A DNA stretch of 64,000 nucleotides from Rutpela maculata (GCA_936432065.2 OW386289.2:165105348-165169347), one strand, 5' to 3'. Positions 21,601 through 32,473 are shown, numbered from the stretch's first letter. Notes: generated by a model not told the origin, from the sequence alone. Program-made: numbers and translations.

Positions 21601-23978
21601 CTTCACAGTCAATGAGATTTTAAAATTTGTGAAAACACCGAATTGCTATTTTGTGTTCTAACACAACTTTTTAAAAATTTGGTTTGTTTTGTATTGTGTT
21701 TTAACTTTTAATTTATAATTAGCTACAAATAAATCATATTTAATAAAAGAACATTTATAAAATAATATCATAGACTACTTTTATTGTAAAATGCATATTT
21801 TAAATACTTTGTTCAAAATTAGACTATTTTATAGGTTGGGAATCTAACCTATAATTAGCAATTAGCAGTCTATTTTATTATTCAGCAATATTGAAAAATT
21901 ATTTGAGTGGATTTTTAAATGTTCACCTCCAGGTGGTTTCAGGTTATGTTAGTTATATGAAGCCCAACTATTTCAAACAAGATAATAAATAATAATGAAA
22001 ATGACGCAGATGTCATAAATCAGCAACAAACCACAGTAGGGGGATCTTTTCTGTATCTATTTGAAGCATAAAACTTCTTTACTTTACAGCGTCTTAAGTT
22101 GGCAACACTTACTTTGGGAAGTATCTAAAGTCATATGTATCGGGTAGTTAACCGAGGGTATATTTTGAATGAAAATACGCATGCAAGTTATCCTGCAGAT
22201 AGCAAGCTCCAGTTATCTTATCTATCAGATAGTTACTTACCGGATAAAGTCTATTTATACTTAAGTGAAAGTATCGGCCCTAAATATAATGTAATGTAAA
22301 TAGGCTGAAAAATGTAAGTCGTTAGCCAGTTGGAATTTCCAATGAAGTTTTGTACTACTACTATTAAAAACCAAAAGCTACTACTGTTTTACAAAATCTT
22401 CTCGACTGTATAAAAAACATTGTCTGTTAAATATTTAGATGGTGTATCCTGAGACTGGCTATTTTTTTTTTATGTGGTGATAATAACAATAATAATTGGA
22501 AATGCTATCACATTAGCTAGTTTAATTTTAAATATGTTTTAGGTTCTAAACCGTTTTTGTGTTCAATATGTGGTCGAGGATTCAGACAGGCACCAGATTT
22601 AACGTACCACATGAGAACTCACACGAAGGAAAAACCGTACATGTGTAACGTATGCGGAAAAAGAATGTCGATGCAGTGCCATTTAGTTCAACACATGCGG
22701 TCACATACAGGAGAAAAGCCATTTAAATGTCCGTAAGTGATTATTTTAAAATAAGTCATTTGTATACACTAATGTGATTTGTCTTATTGTGTTTCTACAT
22801 TTTTTTTAAAACTCTTTATTCAAATAATGTTCCATAAAATAAGAGAGAAACATACATTCTAGACTTTTATATCACATATACTATAAAGTAGAAACATTAT
22901 TCAAACAGTTCCTAATCAGCATTAATGTGCACTGACCATTAGCACATTTTTTTTTTCTATATGCTCAATATGACAACTCCAGTTTAATCGGTCATCTATA
23001 ATTAACCCCAGATATTTTGCACTATGTACTCTTTCCACCACCTCACCATGGACCTCGATGTGTAAATCTACGCAATTCATATTTTTCTGTGTAAAAACCA
23101 TATATGTTGTTTTTTTTTTGTATTAATTTGCAGTCTGTTTTTCATCATTTAAGTAATAGTTCTGGCACATACTTTTCTAATAGACGAGAGAAATAGCCAG
23201 AAGGTGATAAGTAAATATATTTTCTTACCCTAACATATCATTTTAAAATAAATGAATCAGAATAAGAAGCTAGTAAATGCAACTGATTAGATCCTAAGGC
23301 AATTATATTTTTTACAGGTTGCCAATGCTAAAATTTATATTTATTTTTATTTTCAGCGAATGTGACAAAGCATTTCCATCATCAACAAGACTAAAACGCC
23401 ATTCGATAATCCACACCAGCTTAAAACCATACAAGTGTCACATCTGCGAGAAATGCTTCAACAGAAGTAGCAGTTTACGAGTCCACACAAAAACCCACTT
23501 AAGCATTCGGCCGCACATTTGCCCAGTCTGCAATAAAGCATTTATGTGGGCGCACTCCCTCAAAGGTCACAGTCAGATACACATAAATGAAATGCGCAAG
23601 AAAGCATCATCGGCAGCAGCAGCGACAGCAACAACACCGGCAGTGGTAGCAGACACCACAAAGGATACCCTGCCTAGTACTACTTCTACTACCACCACTA
23701 CTACACCGACAGACACATCGTCCCTTGAATTTAATACGATGACAATATACTCAGATTCTGCGCTAGATAAGTCGGCGAATGAATCATTCACCTTATACTC
23801 CTCGGGAGGGTCTACAGATGCCAATTCTACTTCGGAAACTTTTCAGATATACTCTGTAGGGACCACGGAAGGCCAAGACGGAATTGAAACTTTTACGCTT
23901 TACTCAGCAGACACAGCAACTGCTGAGCCCACATCTACTTTAAGTTCTATGATGCAACTTTCAGCGGTTAGCTTGTAA
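15695..23978 (+). CDS. ZAD-C2H2 zinc-finger protein 1 (five exons, 601 aa)
   Basis: Exons: 15695-15859, 15990-16574, 16624-16867, 22543-22732 and 23357-23978. All junctions are GT-AG and the frame is kept (1,806 nt). Exons 1-2 form a ZAD domain: KVCRVC in exon 1 and ICTKCID in exon 2 supply the four zinc Cys. An acidic, low-complexity linker (about residues 95-250) follows. Eight C2H2 fingers come next: three in exon 3, two in exon 4, one spanning exons 4/5, and two in exon 5. The tail is Ala/Thr-rich with four copies of an E-x-F-x-x-Y-S-like motif. ZAD proteins dimerise through the ZAD and bind DNA through the fingers, so this is a likely nuclear transcription factor. Intron 3 (5.7 kb) is inflated by transposons; intron 4 holds a LINE piece. 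AATAAA follows at 24087-24092. Orthology to a named fly gene could not be established. Confidence 0.85.
17585..18776. mobile_element. hAT element split by a nested LINE, in ZAD gene 1 intron 3
   Basis: The ends CAGTGGCGGCGCTAG and CTAGCGGCGCCACTG are inverted. They are flanked by the 8-bp duplication GTAGTATG (17577-17584, 18777-18784), the hAT signature. The outer ~110 bp on the left and ~85 bp on the right are GC-rich. The middle is a LINE fragment on the minus strand. Without the LINE this was a MITE of about 200 bp. Confidence 0.85.
17720..18690 (-). pseudogene. LINE RT C-terminal fragment nested in the hAT element
   Basis: An open frame (18594-17932) encodes VKFLGTMIDSSLCWEEQI, then ALAYSHFPYNIVAWG and RVFILQKRLIRLLF. 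These are the post-RT motifs (LG-x-xD, SH-x-Y-x-IxxWG, QK-xR) of CR1/Jockey-type elements. Upstream bases to about 18690 continue the frame (DWCHSNTLILNIGKTE). The 3' end runs to about 17710. The RT catalytic core is missing through 5' truncation. Confidence 0.75.
18785..19640. other. Intron 3 sequence without recognised features
   Basis: The region contains a short inverted pair (TTTGAACTGACGTTTATTT near 19230 and AAATAAACATCAGTTCAAA near 19282). Nothing else was recognised. Confidence 0.4.
19640..20160 (-). pseudogene. Probable TE-derived coding remnant
   Basis: On the minus strand the stretch 20101-19826 is open (…FTGPLITRLSKKYSPKAFL…ILPNPQLFGHINWGEDTI…). It is followed by GFSDAVRLAGNRDR*RNAVRR near 19760-19690. 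The RDR-x-RNAVRRA string resembles the short tail after the RT in some LINEs. I could not assign a family, and one internal stop and the final frame change argue against function. Confidence 0.3.
20426..20690. repeat. (ATAG)n microsatellite with LINE-like 3' tail
   Basis: ATAGATAGATAGATAGATTT at 20426-20445 abuts an AT-rich non-coding stretch. A similar (GATA)n-ATTTATTT arrangement appears at 33393-33415, suggesting a shared LINE 3' end. Confidence 0.4.
20692..22283. mobile_element. ~1.6-kb TIR element, copy A of a repeat family
   Basis: The left end GAGGTCCGGTACTTTCG and the right end GAAAGTATCGGCCCT are imperfect inverted copies. Both ends are followed inward by GATA/TATC-rich sequence (GGATAACCTATCCGG; TTACCGGATAAAG). 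The internal stretch 20920-21645 is repeated at 48590-49582, about 85-90% alike by eye. No transposase was recognised, and no clear target duplication was found. Confidence 0.5.
22800..23160 (-). pseudogene. LINE fragment in ZAD gene 1 intron 4
   Basis: On the minus strand MVFTQKNMNCVDLHIEVHGE is followed by VVERVHSAKYLGLIIDDRLNW. This is the K-Y-L-G-x-x-I-D-x-x-L-x-W signature after the RT core. Flanking stops limit it to a fragment. Confidence 0.65.
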
Positions 23979-24092
23979 TTTTGAAGTTATAGCAGTTCGA
24001 TCCGTACTATAACCACCGTTACTTAGATATTTTGTAGTTTACCGATACGCCAATGTTAATACACAGATTTCCCTCTCTCATCTTTGAATAAA

Positions 24093-24790
24093 TTATAGTA
24101 CTTAAACTTTTCTGTGATGCTCATCCATGGAGATTGTATTTTTAAACTCCACATGAACTTTTCTTAAATAAGCAGAGAGACAGGAGAAACGGTTAATGTG
24201 TTCAAAGTGTAATATGCAGTCAGTATTGCTTAAAAAAAAATAAGTATGCTCCATATCGAAGTTGTTCTTGAGCTAGTTTTTTCTCGGTTTGCTTTCCTGC
24301 TATGTGTTTTAATTGATCGTGAATTTTAGTATACAATGTTGAGTTTGAGGTACTGTTTTGAAACGAATATGCAGGGAATTGGGTACTTGTCAGTTGATCT
24401 GATGACTGATTTTTTTTCCTGTGGCGTCGCTTGGATTATATATTATTTTGTTGCATCAAGGATGGTAATCAGGGAAATACAAGTATGATAACTGTATGGC
24501 TGGTGGGCTAAAGTGCTTGTGCTTGTTTAATAGAAAATGTCACTAACTACATCAGAGAATCCAGCGTACTTATACAAATTGATTACGAACTATCTCCCCG
24601 CTGTCTGAGATTTTTAGTTCATCAATACTGCATGCTCTACCTTGAATGTACTATATCAAGTCAGGGAACAATGTTCAATATACAGTCGGATTACTTAATA
24701 ATTGACATCTCGCTTATTTTTACCAATATTATATTAATCAAAATTAATGTAACAGACGGAGTTGAAAAGTATTTAAAACATTTCATAACA
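24093..24790. other. Intergenic DNA downstream of ZAD gene 1
   Basis: No gene or TE end was recognised. Confidence 0.4.
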
Positions 24791-25260
24791 TCCCAGGTAG
24801 CAAGGGTACCTTATAATGACGTCAAAATCTGGTGATTCTAGTCAAAAAGACGTCAGTGCACTAAAAATCGATGACATAATGACGTCTTATAAATGACATT
24901 AAAATGACGTGCTACACATCACGTCATATTGTCGTCTATTTTCGGTGTTAAATTTATTTATATTTTATCGGATTACAAATTTTAGAACTCACTGATGGCA
25001 TTTTGTTATCGTAAGCAGAGTGTAAAGTTTAAAAAATAATAAACCGTGTTGTGAGGGATAAGTATTGGCGTTTTTATTCGAGGATAATGTTTTTTAACAA
25101 TATCCAAAATAATTTATATTCGAAAGAGTTGCAAAGATTCGGCAGTTTTTTTGTGCAGGTATCGAGTTCTTTTAATAATAAAATTAGATTAAAATGCATT
25201 AAAAAGCAAAATCTAGCCGTTGCGTGTTCCACTATAAAGTCTTTAAGTATTCTTAAGAAG

Positions 25261-25351
25261 GTCAGTGGTCGAAAGAGTTAAGGCATCGTCTTGCACGTCA
25301 CGAGGTTGGCAGTTCGACCCCTACTCATTCCGTTTTTTTTTTTTTTTTTTG
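25261..25351 (+). ncRNA. tRNA-like module 1 (Leu/Ser-type boxes), copy 1
   Basis: GTGGTCGAAAGAGTTAAGGC resembles the internal A box of Leu/Ser tRNAs, and AGTTCGACCCC the B box, at tRNA spacing. A run of about 19 T follows at 25333-25351, as a Pol III terminator would. The anticodon arm pairs poorly, so it is tRNA-derived rather than a functional tRNA. Confidence 0.5.
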
Positions 25352-25982
25352 TTAAAATAATTGCGAAAATAATTTTAGTTGTTTTTTTTTAAGGTGATAA
25401 TTGCTTATAAAACCGATGTACGAATGTACTTTTTTTCAATTTTAGGTCTGTTTTAGACTATTAAATATTCTATTTATGTTGTAGATGTTGATATTATACC
25501 TTTACCGTTTTTTCTCCAATACGTTTCCCAGGTTTGTATAAGTACCTCAACTTAAAACTTAAATTCTTAAAATAGTTGACTCCTGACTTTCCCCCCCACC
25601 GCTCATCAAATTTGAGACGAGGAAAATTCTTTTTTCGGATATCTCCCTCTCTGCTCTTCAATTTCGAGATCTGGGGAAAACATTTTTTTTTTTAAAGAAC
25701 CGCCACTGAATTAATGTAATAATTACGTTGTTCAACAACTACTCGTACTTCTAGGTGATACTGGTGACAGTTTAATTAAATTAAATAAGTTCTTAATAAT
25801 TATAAATAAATAAAAATACTAGTAACTCGAAAAATTCTGGTTTGGGAACACATAAAAAAAATAGAAAGAAAAAGAGAACCTGAAAGATTTTCATATATTT
25901 TAAATAAGGCTAGAAATTCAATTTCACATAATAAAGACTTCATACACATCACCATAAATACTGCTTTTAGCATCCGAAATAA

Positions 25983-26068
25983 CGGTCACTAAGATAGCTC
26001 AGTTGGTAGAAGAGTCAGTACTGTAATTCGGACAACGGAGATATGTAGGTTCGAACCCTACCGACCGC
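25983..26068 (+). ncRNA. tRNA-like module 2, copy 1
   Basis: CGGTC...GACCG closes an acceptor-like stem. TAGCTCAGTTGGTAGAAGAG gives a D-arm/A box, and GTAGGTTCGAACCCTAC a perfect T-arm/B box. The anticodon region (CAGTACTGTAATTCGGAC) cannot form a regular 5-bp stem with a 7-nt loop. No T-run follows at once. Confidence 0.55.
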
Positions 26069-26839
26069 AATTGGTAAAGGTAAGTAAAAATGAATTTAAT
26101 AACGTAATAAACGTTATAATTTGCAGGCAACCTCTGTGAGAAAAAATTGGAGTGATGGTAAACAATATTAGATATGTTAATGTAAATAAAATATACGGAT
26201 GGCTAACAAACAAATTCATAGGCCAATACTTATTTCTGCATTATTACTTCATTTTTATCAAGTAGACTACTAACTAGTATGTAGTTTTATATGTTCCTAT
26301 TTACTAAAAACCAAATATAACCTGAAACAGGCGTCAAGTTAACGTCTAGCATAAGACGTCATTCATCTGAGACATTAGGAAGTCATTTTCACGTTTCATT
26401 TACGTCATCTAACTCGTCATTTCTCGTCACTCCTGTCCATTTTTTCATGTCGTTTTCACATGCCTTTGCTACCTGGGATATTGTGCTAGTATTACAATGT
26501 TTCAGTTCATTAATATATACGGATTTGTAGGAAAATACCTCTTATCCCTTTAGAATCTGATTCTACACGCAAAAATAGTAAAAAAAGTTACTGTAACATA
26601 TGGCCTGACTTTCTGGAGGGAGCTACTGCCTTCTGAAGATGGCACTTAAGTAATAGTTTTTACTAAAAAGCGTATAGGTTACCCTTTAGGATGTTCTGGG
26701 GTGACATTGTTAGTGAAGTTAATTAAGATATACTTGAACTATTTGCAAAAATTCGTTCCAAATGTATACTCTAATGATGTCTATTCCCAATTTTTACTTC
26801 AATACAATTGTAGAATTTTAGCAATTATTACATGACAAG

Positions 26840-27453
26840 CAGTGGCGGCTGGTGAAATTTCAATATTTTTTTTCTCGTCTGTGGCGCATGGGACCCATAC
26901 GAAACTTGGGAAATAACATCTAGAGAAGCACTTCTCTAATGACCCCTAAAAAATTTTGAAAAAGCAGTTTGCGAAAAAATTTTTGAAAATTCGCTAGCCT
27001 CCCCTGGGTCTGTTTACTTTTATTTTTTTTTGTCATATGCATTTGACTTTTCATAAAAATGCATCGACAGATTTTGGAGTTTGTGAAAATATTTTCATTA
27101 CTAACTGAGATACAACGAATTGAAATATTGTAATTTGTTAAATTGTAAATTACAAAATTTCAGTTCATTGTATTTCAGTTAGTAATGAAAATATTTTCAC
27201 AAACTCTAAAATCTGTCGATGCATTTTTATGAAAAGTCAAATGCATATGACAAAAAAAAATAAAAGTAAACAGGGGTCCCTAGACCCAGGGGAGGCTAGC
27301 AAATTTTCAAAAATTTTTTCGCAAACTGCTTTTTCAAAATTTTTTAGGGGTCATTAGAGAAGTGCTTCTCTAGATGTTATTTCCCAAATTTCGTATGGGT
27401 CCCATGCGCCACAGACGAGAAAAAAAATATTGAAATTTCACCAGCCGCCGCTG
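26840..27453. mobile_element. 614-bp near-perfect palindromic hAT MITE
   Basis: CAGTGGCGGCTGGTGAAATT opens the element and its inverse closes it. The 8-bp duplication ATGACAAG flanks it (26832-26839, 27454-27461). The two halves are inverted copies over almost the whole length (about 300 bp per arm, few mismatches). Only a short centre near 27120-27170 does not pair well. There is no coding capacity. Confidence 0.9.
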
Positions 27454-27461
27454 ATGACAAG

Positions 27462-27849
27462 ATACATTTGCAATGAAAAGTTTTCTTTGGTTCAGATAGC
27501 TTCCCTAACACTTATTTGTTGAAACAGTGCATTTTACATTGCCAAATCCTCTATATACTGTCTTTAATTTATCTCTAAACTCGGGCATATTTCCCTGCTT
27601 TTGAAAACAGCTACCTAAGACCCATACGTAAATATGAACTAAAAGAAACAGCAAAAACTAGAAAACGGTTTGCATACAGTCAAATATTCCAAAATTATTA
27701 AATTACTCATTAACCAAAAATTTATGATGGGATTGTAAAAACATAAGTGTAAACCAGGAACATGATTTTTCACAGGGTGAATCTACATGCACCAACTGAG
27801 TTATATTTAACAATTTTATTCTTAACTTCTTGGAATGTAAAGTTTAGGT
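27462..27849. other. Intergenic DNA between two TE remnants
   Basis: Nothing recognisable was found. Confidence 0.4.
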
Positions 27850-28650
27850 AGATGCTTCTTCCTCTACCGTCCTACAGCCCAAATCAAGCCTTGACCTTCC
27901 TCAACTTTCTCCTCCAAATATCCCTATCCGTAACTGTTTTTCTCCAACTTCTGATTCCCTACATTCGTGTGTTAAGTGCTCTTTTTGGTAGTTTTTCCTC
28001 TTTGATTCTTACTACAGCCCAGCCCATTGCAACCTTTGTAGTCGGATGTATTCTGAGAGTGCTTTCTTGCTTTCTTAAAAAGTTGGTATAATTTGTTGTT
28101 ATATCTTATTCTCCAGATACCATCATCGTATACTGGTCCTAAAATCCTTTGCAGAAACTTTCATTCAAATATATTTAGTTTATTTATGAACTGTTTTGTT
28201 AGAATCCATGCTTCGCTGCAATAGCTAACTATTGGCCTGATCATTTTTTTGTATAGTCTGCTTAATTTCTCGATGTACATTTCTAGACTGGAATATATGC
28301 GTGCGCGCGAAATATGCTTTATTAGCTTGTACTATTCTTTTATGTATCTCCTTGTCTTCCGTTCCGCTCCCAAATACGTAAATTATTCTACTGTCTCGAT
28401 GTTATCACTGTTATCCTCTTCGATGATATTTTGTCTGATTCTATTTGCTCTTGTTTGTGTGAAGACTTTTGTCTTCTCTATATTGATTTCTAGCCCTATC
28501 CTTCTGGTGTGGTTTTTTAGTTGGGTATATAAATATCCAATATAAACCCATGACAGCACAGGCATTTTTAGATGCCCAAATTGATGGCGAAAATTTGATT
28601 CGGTTTGTGAAAGTTTGAATAAGCATTTCTCTCTGTTTAATTTAGTCATT
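27850..28650 (-). pseudogene. RTE-type LINE, C-terminal ORF remnant
   Basis: Read on the minus strand in shifting frames: GLEINIEKTKVFTQTRANR, then IHKRIVQANKAYFARAHIF, then SEAWILTKQFINKLNIFERK and LQRILGPVYDDGIWRIRYNN. This is the order of the region after the RT core in RTE/BovB-like endonuclease-RT proteins. Many stops show it is dead. Confidence 0.7.
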
Positions 28651-29430
28651 AAAAACGTAATCCAACTTAAACTTTAGATTTTTTAAACTGAGACAAGGTT
28701 TTTATTAGGAATTCTAGTAGATGTAAAAAAATGTGATAAAACATATTGTTTGCATAACTCAAATTTAACATAATTCCATTGTTAGCATTATTGTAGTAGA
28801 CCGTAACGCCGGTTGAATTTTTAGTCTTTTTGTATCATCAATATCTCTATTTCATATATATGTAAGAAAACATTTAGTAAAATAATTTTATCTGCAATTA
28901 TGCCTACCCAAGTTTCAGCATCCCATTGTTGCGTTATTTATGTTTAGTGTTTAATCAACACATTTCTGAAAACGGCATCATGTCGAAATAAAAACTGGAT
29001 ACTACGTGCAGAAATTAACTTTGCTGGTTATTACATGCGCAATAGCCAATCGGTCCAGAATGGAAAAATATGCGTTTTGATTTAACTATGAATAATGCTA
29101 TCTATAGAACTCATATTGTTACCACAGATTGCTCATGATATAGTAACAATCCAGTTATCCTATTCCAGCAGTAATCTAACTGTGGCTTTGTTTGTATTTC
29201 TTCCACAAAGCTATTTTCTGTGCACTGTGTGAATGTCATATACAGGATGTGATAAAAATAATGAAGCAATATAATTCCTTAACTAGAATAGAAAATTTGA
29301 ACCATTGCTGTCTATTTTACTGCAGCTCTAGAAATATTATTGACACATTATTTGAGTGTGTATCGGCTTTTTTTATCACATCCATCACATCCTTTGAGTG
29401 CTATGTTGGTTAATACTTTGCAAATCAAAA
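28651..29430. other. AT-rich DNA, no gene
   Basis: Only a short inverted pair around GATGTGATAAAAA (29247) and TTTTTTATCACATC (29370) was noted. Confidence 0.4.
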
Positions 29431-29513
29431 TCATTATGAGTGACGAGGGGCAGGTAAACAAACAATACGTGACCTGTATTGTTTGTTTACCTGCCCCTCG
29501 TCACTCATAATGA
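29431..29513. repeat. Perfect 37-bp inverted repeat with 9-nt loop
   Basis: 29431-29467 and 29477-29513 are exact reverse complements. Arms start TCATTATGAGTGACGAGG and the loop is CGTGACCTG. A few outer A/T bases extend it with a one-base bulge. Confidence 0.95.
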
Positions 29514-29954
29514 CTTTTCGATACAATCCATTTATTTGTTGATTGAAGTTTAAGATCGTGTTGCTCTGTGCTAAACAATTTCCTAATATCTCTACTGCAT
29601 GACTGTAAAAGACAGAAATACAAGGTGTGGAACAAGGATATATTGTGTACCTATGATTAAGCGAAGTGTATGTATTGTATGTATAGTAAAATTTAAAACA
29701 TTTTCAGGGAATTTTCAGATATTCAATAGTACGTACATCTCTTTATTTCATTATAAGTCTCGTTACTACTATATCAAATCCATAAGAGGAGGATAGTAAC
29801 TAGCTGAAATGTCAAGAGTGTCAAGCAGAACATGTAATAGAGTGAAGTTGGTTTGATAAACCTTTGTAAAACTTATTTCGAATTACATACCCTTCAAATT
29901 CAAAAGCCAATGGGATTTGTTGCACATGCTAATCACATGCATTTATTACTCTAC

Positions 29955-30746
29955 TATAGCCGGAAAAGGAGGATAGTAATAAATATACGGGATCAGTAAG
30001 TGCAACAAGACTTTTCAAATCAATGAGACACTATTGACGGTTGAATTCATCACCACCCTCCTTTCCCGGCTAGGGTATATCCTTTATTATTTATTATTTA
30101 CAATTAATTATTTTTATTTATTTGCTTTTATCATGATTAGAGAATATTATTTAGGTATTATGCAAATCACAACTCACACTTTTTTATTTATTATGAAAAT
30201 ACCTACTTTCTGTATATTGTTGCCCTAATCTGGGCACGCTAATATACTAGTTAGGTAAATACTTTAAAACACTCATTATTGGAGAACCAATCAAAACAGT
30301 ATCTTCAATATATTTTTTTTGCCTTAAAATGCCAGGAATCCCATCATGTAATTCAATACTTCGTCAGTATTAGCTAGAAGAGTAGTTGTTTTGATTGGTT
30401 TTCCAATAATGAGTGTTTTAAAGTGTTATCCTAAGTAGCGTATTAGCGTGACCCGATTAAGGTACCAATATACAGAAAGTAGATAATTTCATATTGAATA
30501 AAAAAGATGTGAATGACTAAATGTGAATGAATGATTTAAGTATTTTCAATATATTTTTTTCTTTAAAATGCTAAGAATCCTATCATGTAATTCAATACTT
30601 CGTCAGTATTAGCTAGAAGAGTAGTTGTTGTTTTATTTACCTAACTAGTATATTAGCGTGCCCAGATTAGGGCAACAATATACAGAAAGTAGGTATTTTC
30701 ATAATAAATAAAAAAGTGTGAGTTGTGATTTGCATAATACCTAAAT
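29955..30746. mobile_element. Nested foldback structure
   Basis: The outer arms 30149-30260 and 30635-30746 are 112-bp inverted copies, nearly identical. Between them lies a second inverted pair (about 30268-30300 and 30392-30430, sharing AACACTCATTATTGGA). There is also a direct repeat of about 90 bp (about 30303-30392 and 30545-30632, sharing ATCATGTAATTCAATACTTC). A third inverted pair (CCGGAAAAGGAGG near 29960; CCTCCTTTCCCGG near 30058) lies just outside. The layout fits a composite foldback transposon. No protein is encoded. Confidence 0.65.
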
Positions 30747-32473
30747 GGTATATCCTTCTTTTACTGATTCAGTATAATAAATGCCTAAATATGACCACAA
30801 CCATATATTGGGCAGATAAATTAATATTGTATATCATAGGAAAGAACAGGAGTGAAAAATGATGAATTGAATTGACCATAGCTCTAATTTTAAACCTTAA
30901 TTACATGCAGGTATGATAGCACCGTTGGTCAGAATGCATTATGTGACAAACTCTTATGTCTATTGTACTCTTGGATTAAGTCCCAGATCTTGCAGATGAA
31001 AGTGTTTGGAAGTGGTCAGTGTTGTGAGTCCATGTCTTTGAAATGTAATCCCTTTTCCCGCAGGCACTGTATGGATTTGGGAGTTCTTTATTTATGTCGT
31101 GTTTTCTTATGTTGTGATTATAATGGCCATATTTATCACTCAAAATTGTGTACTATAGCAATTGGAAACCGTGAGAAATGACTTCATTATTTGTAAAGTT
31201 TTATTATATTGCATGCTACATGTCAATAGGAAATAGGAATGAGCAGCTAATGTTACATAGAAACTAAATATAACTTAGATTTAAATAAGAACTACATTTT
31301 GTTTTTACTTGGTTTATATTATTTCACGTGTGTGTATATTTTATTTTACGATTTATGTGTTATCTAGTTATAAAATAATTAAATGAATTTATATTGCCCA
31401 GTATGATATTGATTACGTTCTTTATTGACGTTTTGTTTAAATAAAAGTATTTTCTCAAAATTTTGAATAATTTTCCATATTTTTCTTTAAATTGTTGTCT
31501 CTCTCTAACAGTGGAAGTGTTTAAATAATAATTAGTGATATACAAATGTGTCCACGGATGGCCTTAACTATACTTATAAACTTTCTTATTTCTGGATTAT
31601 GATAAAATAGCATTCTTCATAAAAACTACTGCCTGCACTGAAAAGTCCTTAGTCATTTTCAGGATTACTTTTTACTATCCTGGGTTTTCGGAAATTAAAA
31701 AAATATGTTTCACCAAGAGTAAAGTAATTTTTTTTTTAATGAATGTAATAAAATCTTATGATGAAAACTGTAAACAATGTCGAATACAAAGTTTCATCCA
31801 CACAGTCAATAGTTAATAGCTTACAAAATTTATTTAATAATGACATTTTAAACGTAAAGTTTTCAAGAAGGTTAATTATTGAATATGCAGATGAAACTTT
31901 ATATTGGTACCATACTTATAGACACAAGAAAGAGATGTAAAAAATATTACATGTAAGAAAAACAATTATTCTTAGTCCTGGACGAGGGTGGAATGTTCGG
32001 TGTGATGCTATGTGTGTGAAAACTATTTCAAAAGCGTAATTATTCTTTAATAGGATAAAAGATATTTATTTTAAAAAATTGGGTAGTCATCAGGCTTATG
32101 TATTTGATTACTATAACAATGTATGTTAAATTCATTTATAACAGAATGATACATTTTTTATTTCAAAAACAGGATAAACCATAATATCGCCGTTATATCA
32201 CTCGTGAAACATGAAAAATAATGTTTAAAAAGTAAAACATTTAAACATTAATTTCCCTCATTGAGGTGCCATCTACTGATTATGTGAGTGACCTATAACT
32301 GAAACAAATCCATTTTTATCCGATGGTAATTCTGAACATCACTCTTGATTATGACTGACATTTAAATTCTAGATTAAAAAATATTAACTGTCATTTCAAC
32401 ATTCGTATTATTATTATTACGAAAGAAGTAGAAACCTAAATAGCAATTTGTGGATAAAGCCATTCATCTAAAA
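30747..32473. other. 1.7 kb AT-rich DNA without recognised features
   Basis: Only short frames without family motifs are present. No TE ends or RNA genes were recognised. Confidence 0.45.

Larger units (their letters stand above)
24792..26477. mobile_element. TIR element with two tRNA-like modules, copy 1
   Basis: The ends CCCAGGTAGCAAGGG and CCTTTGCTACCTGGG are inverted and flanked by AT on both sides. Both ends hold arrays of TGACGT/ACGTCA motifs (about 24820-24935 on the left, 26340-26460 on the right). The interior has two tRNA-like modules and no protein frame. A second copy with the same layout lies at 49643-51195, flanked by AA on both sides. A 2-bp duplication would explain both. No superfamily could be assigned. 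Confidence 0.75.

Noticed and set aside
25261..25331. Functional tRNA gene
   Set aside because: A and B boxes are present but the anticodon arm does not fold; the same applies to the module at 25983-26068 and both modules of copy 2.
28249..28545. 98-codon hydrophobic plus-strand frame resembling membrane segments
   Set aside because: It is the antisense of the RTE-type LINE remnant on the minus strand.
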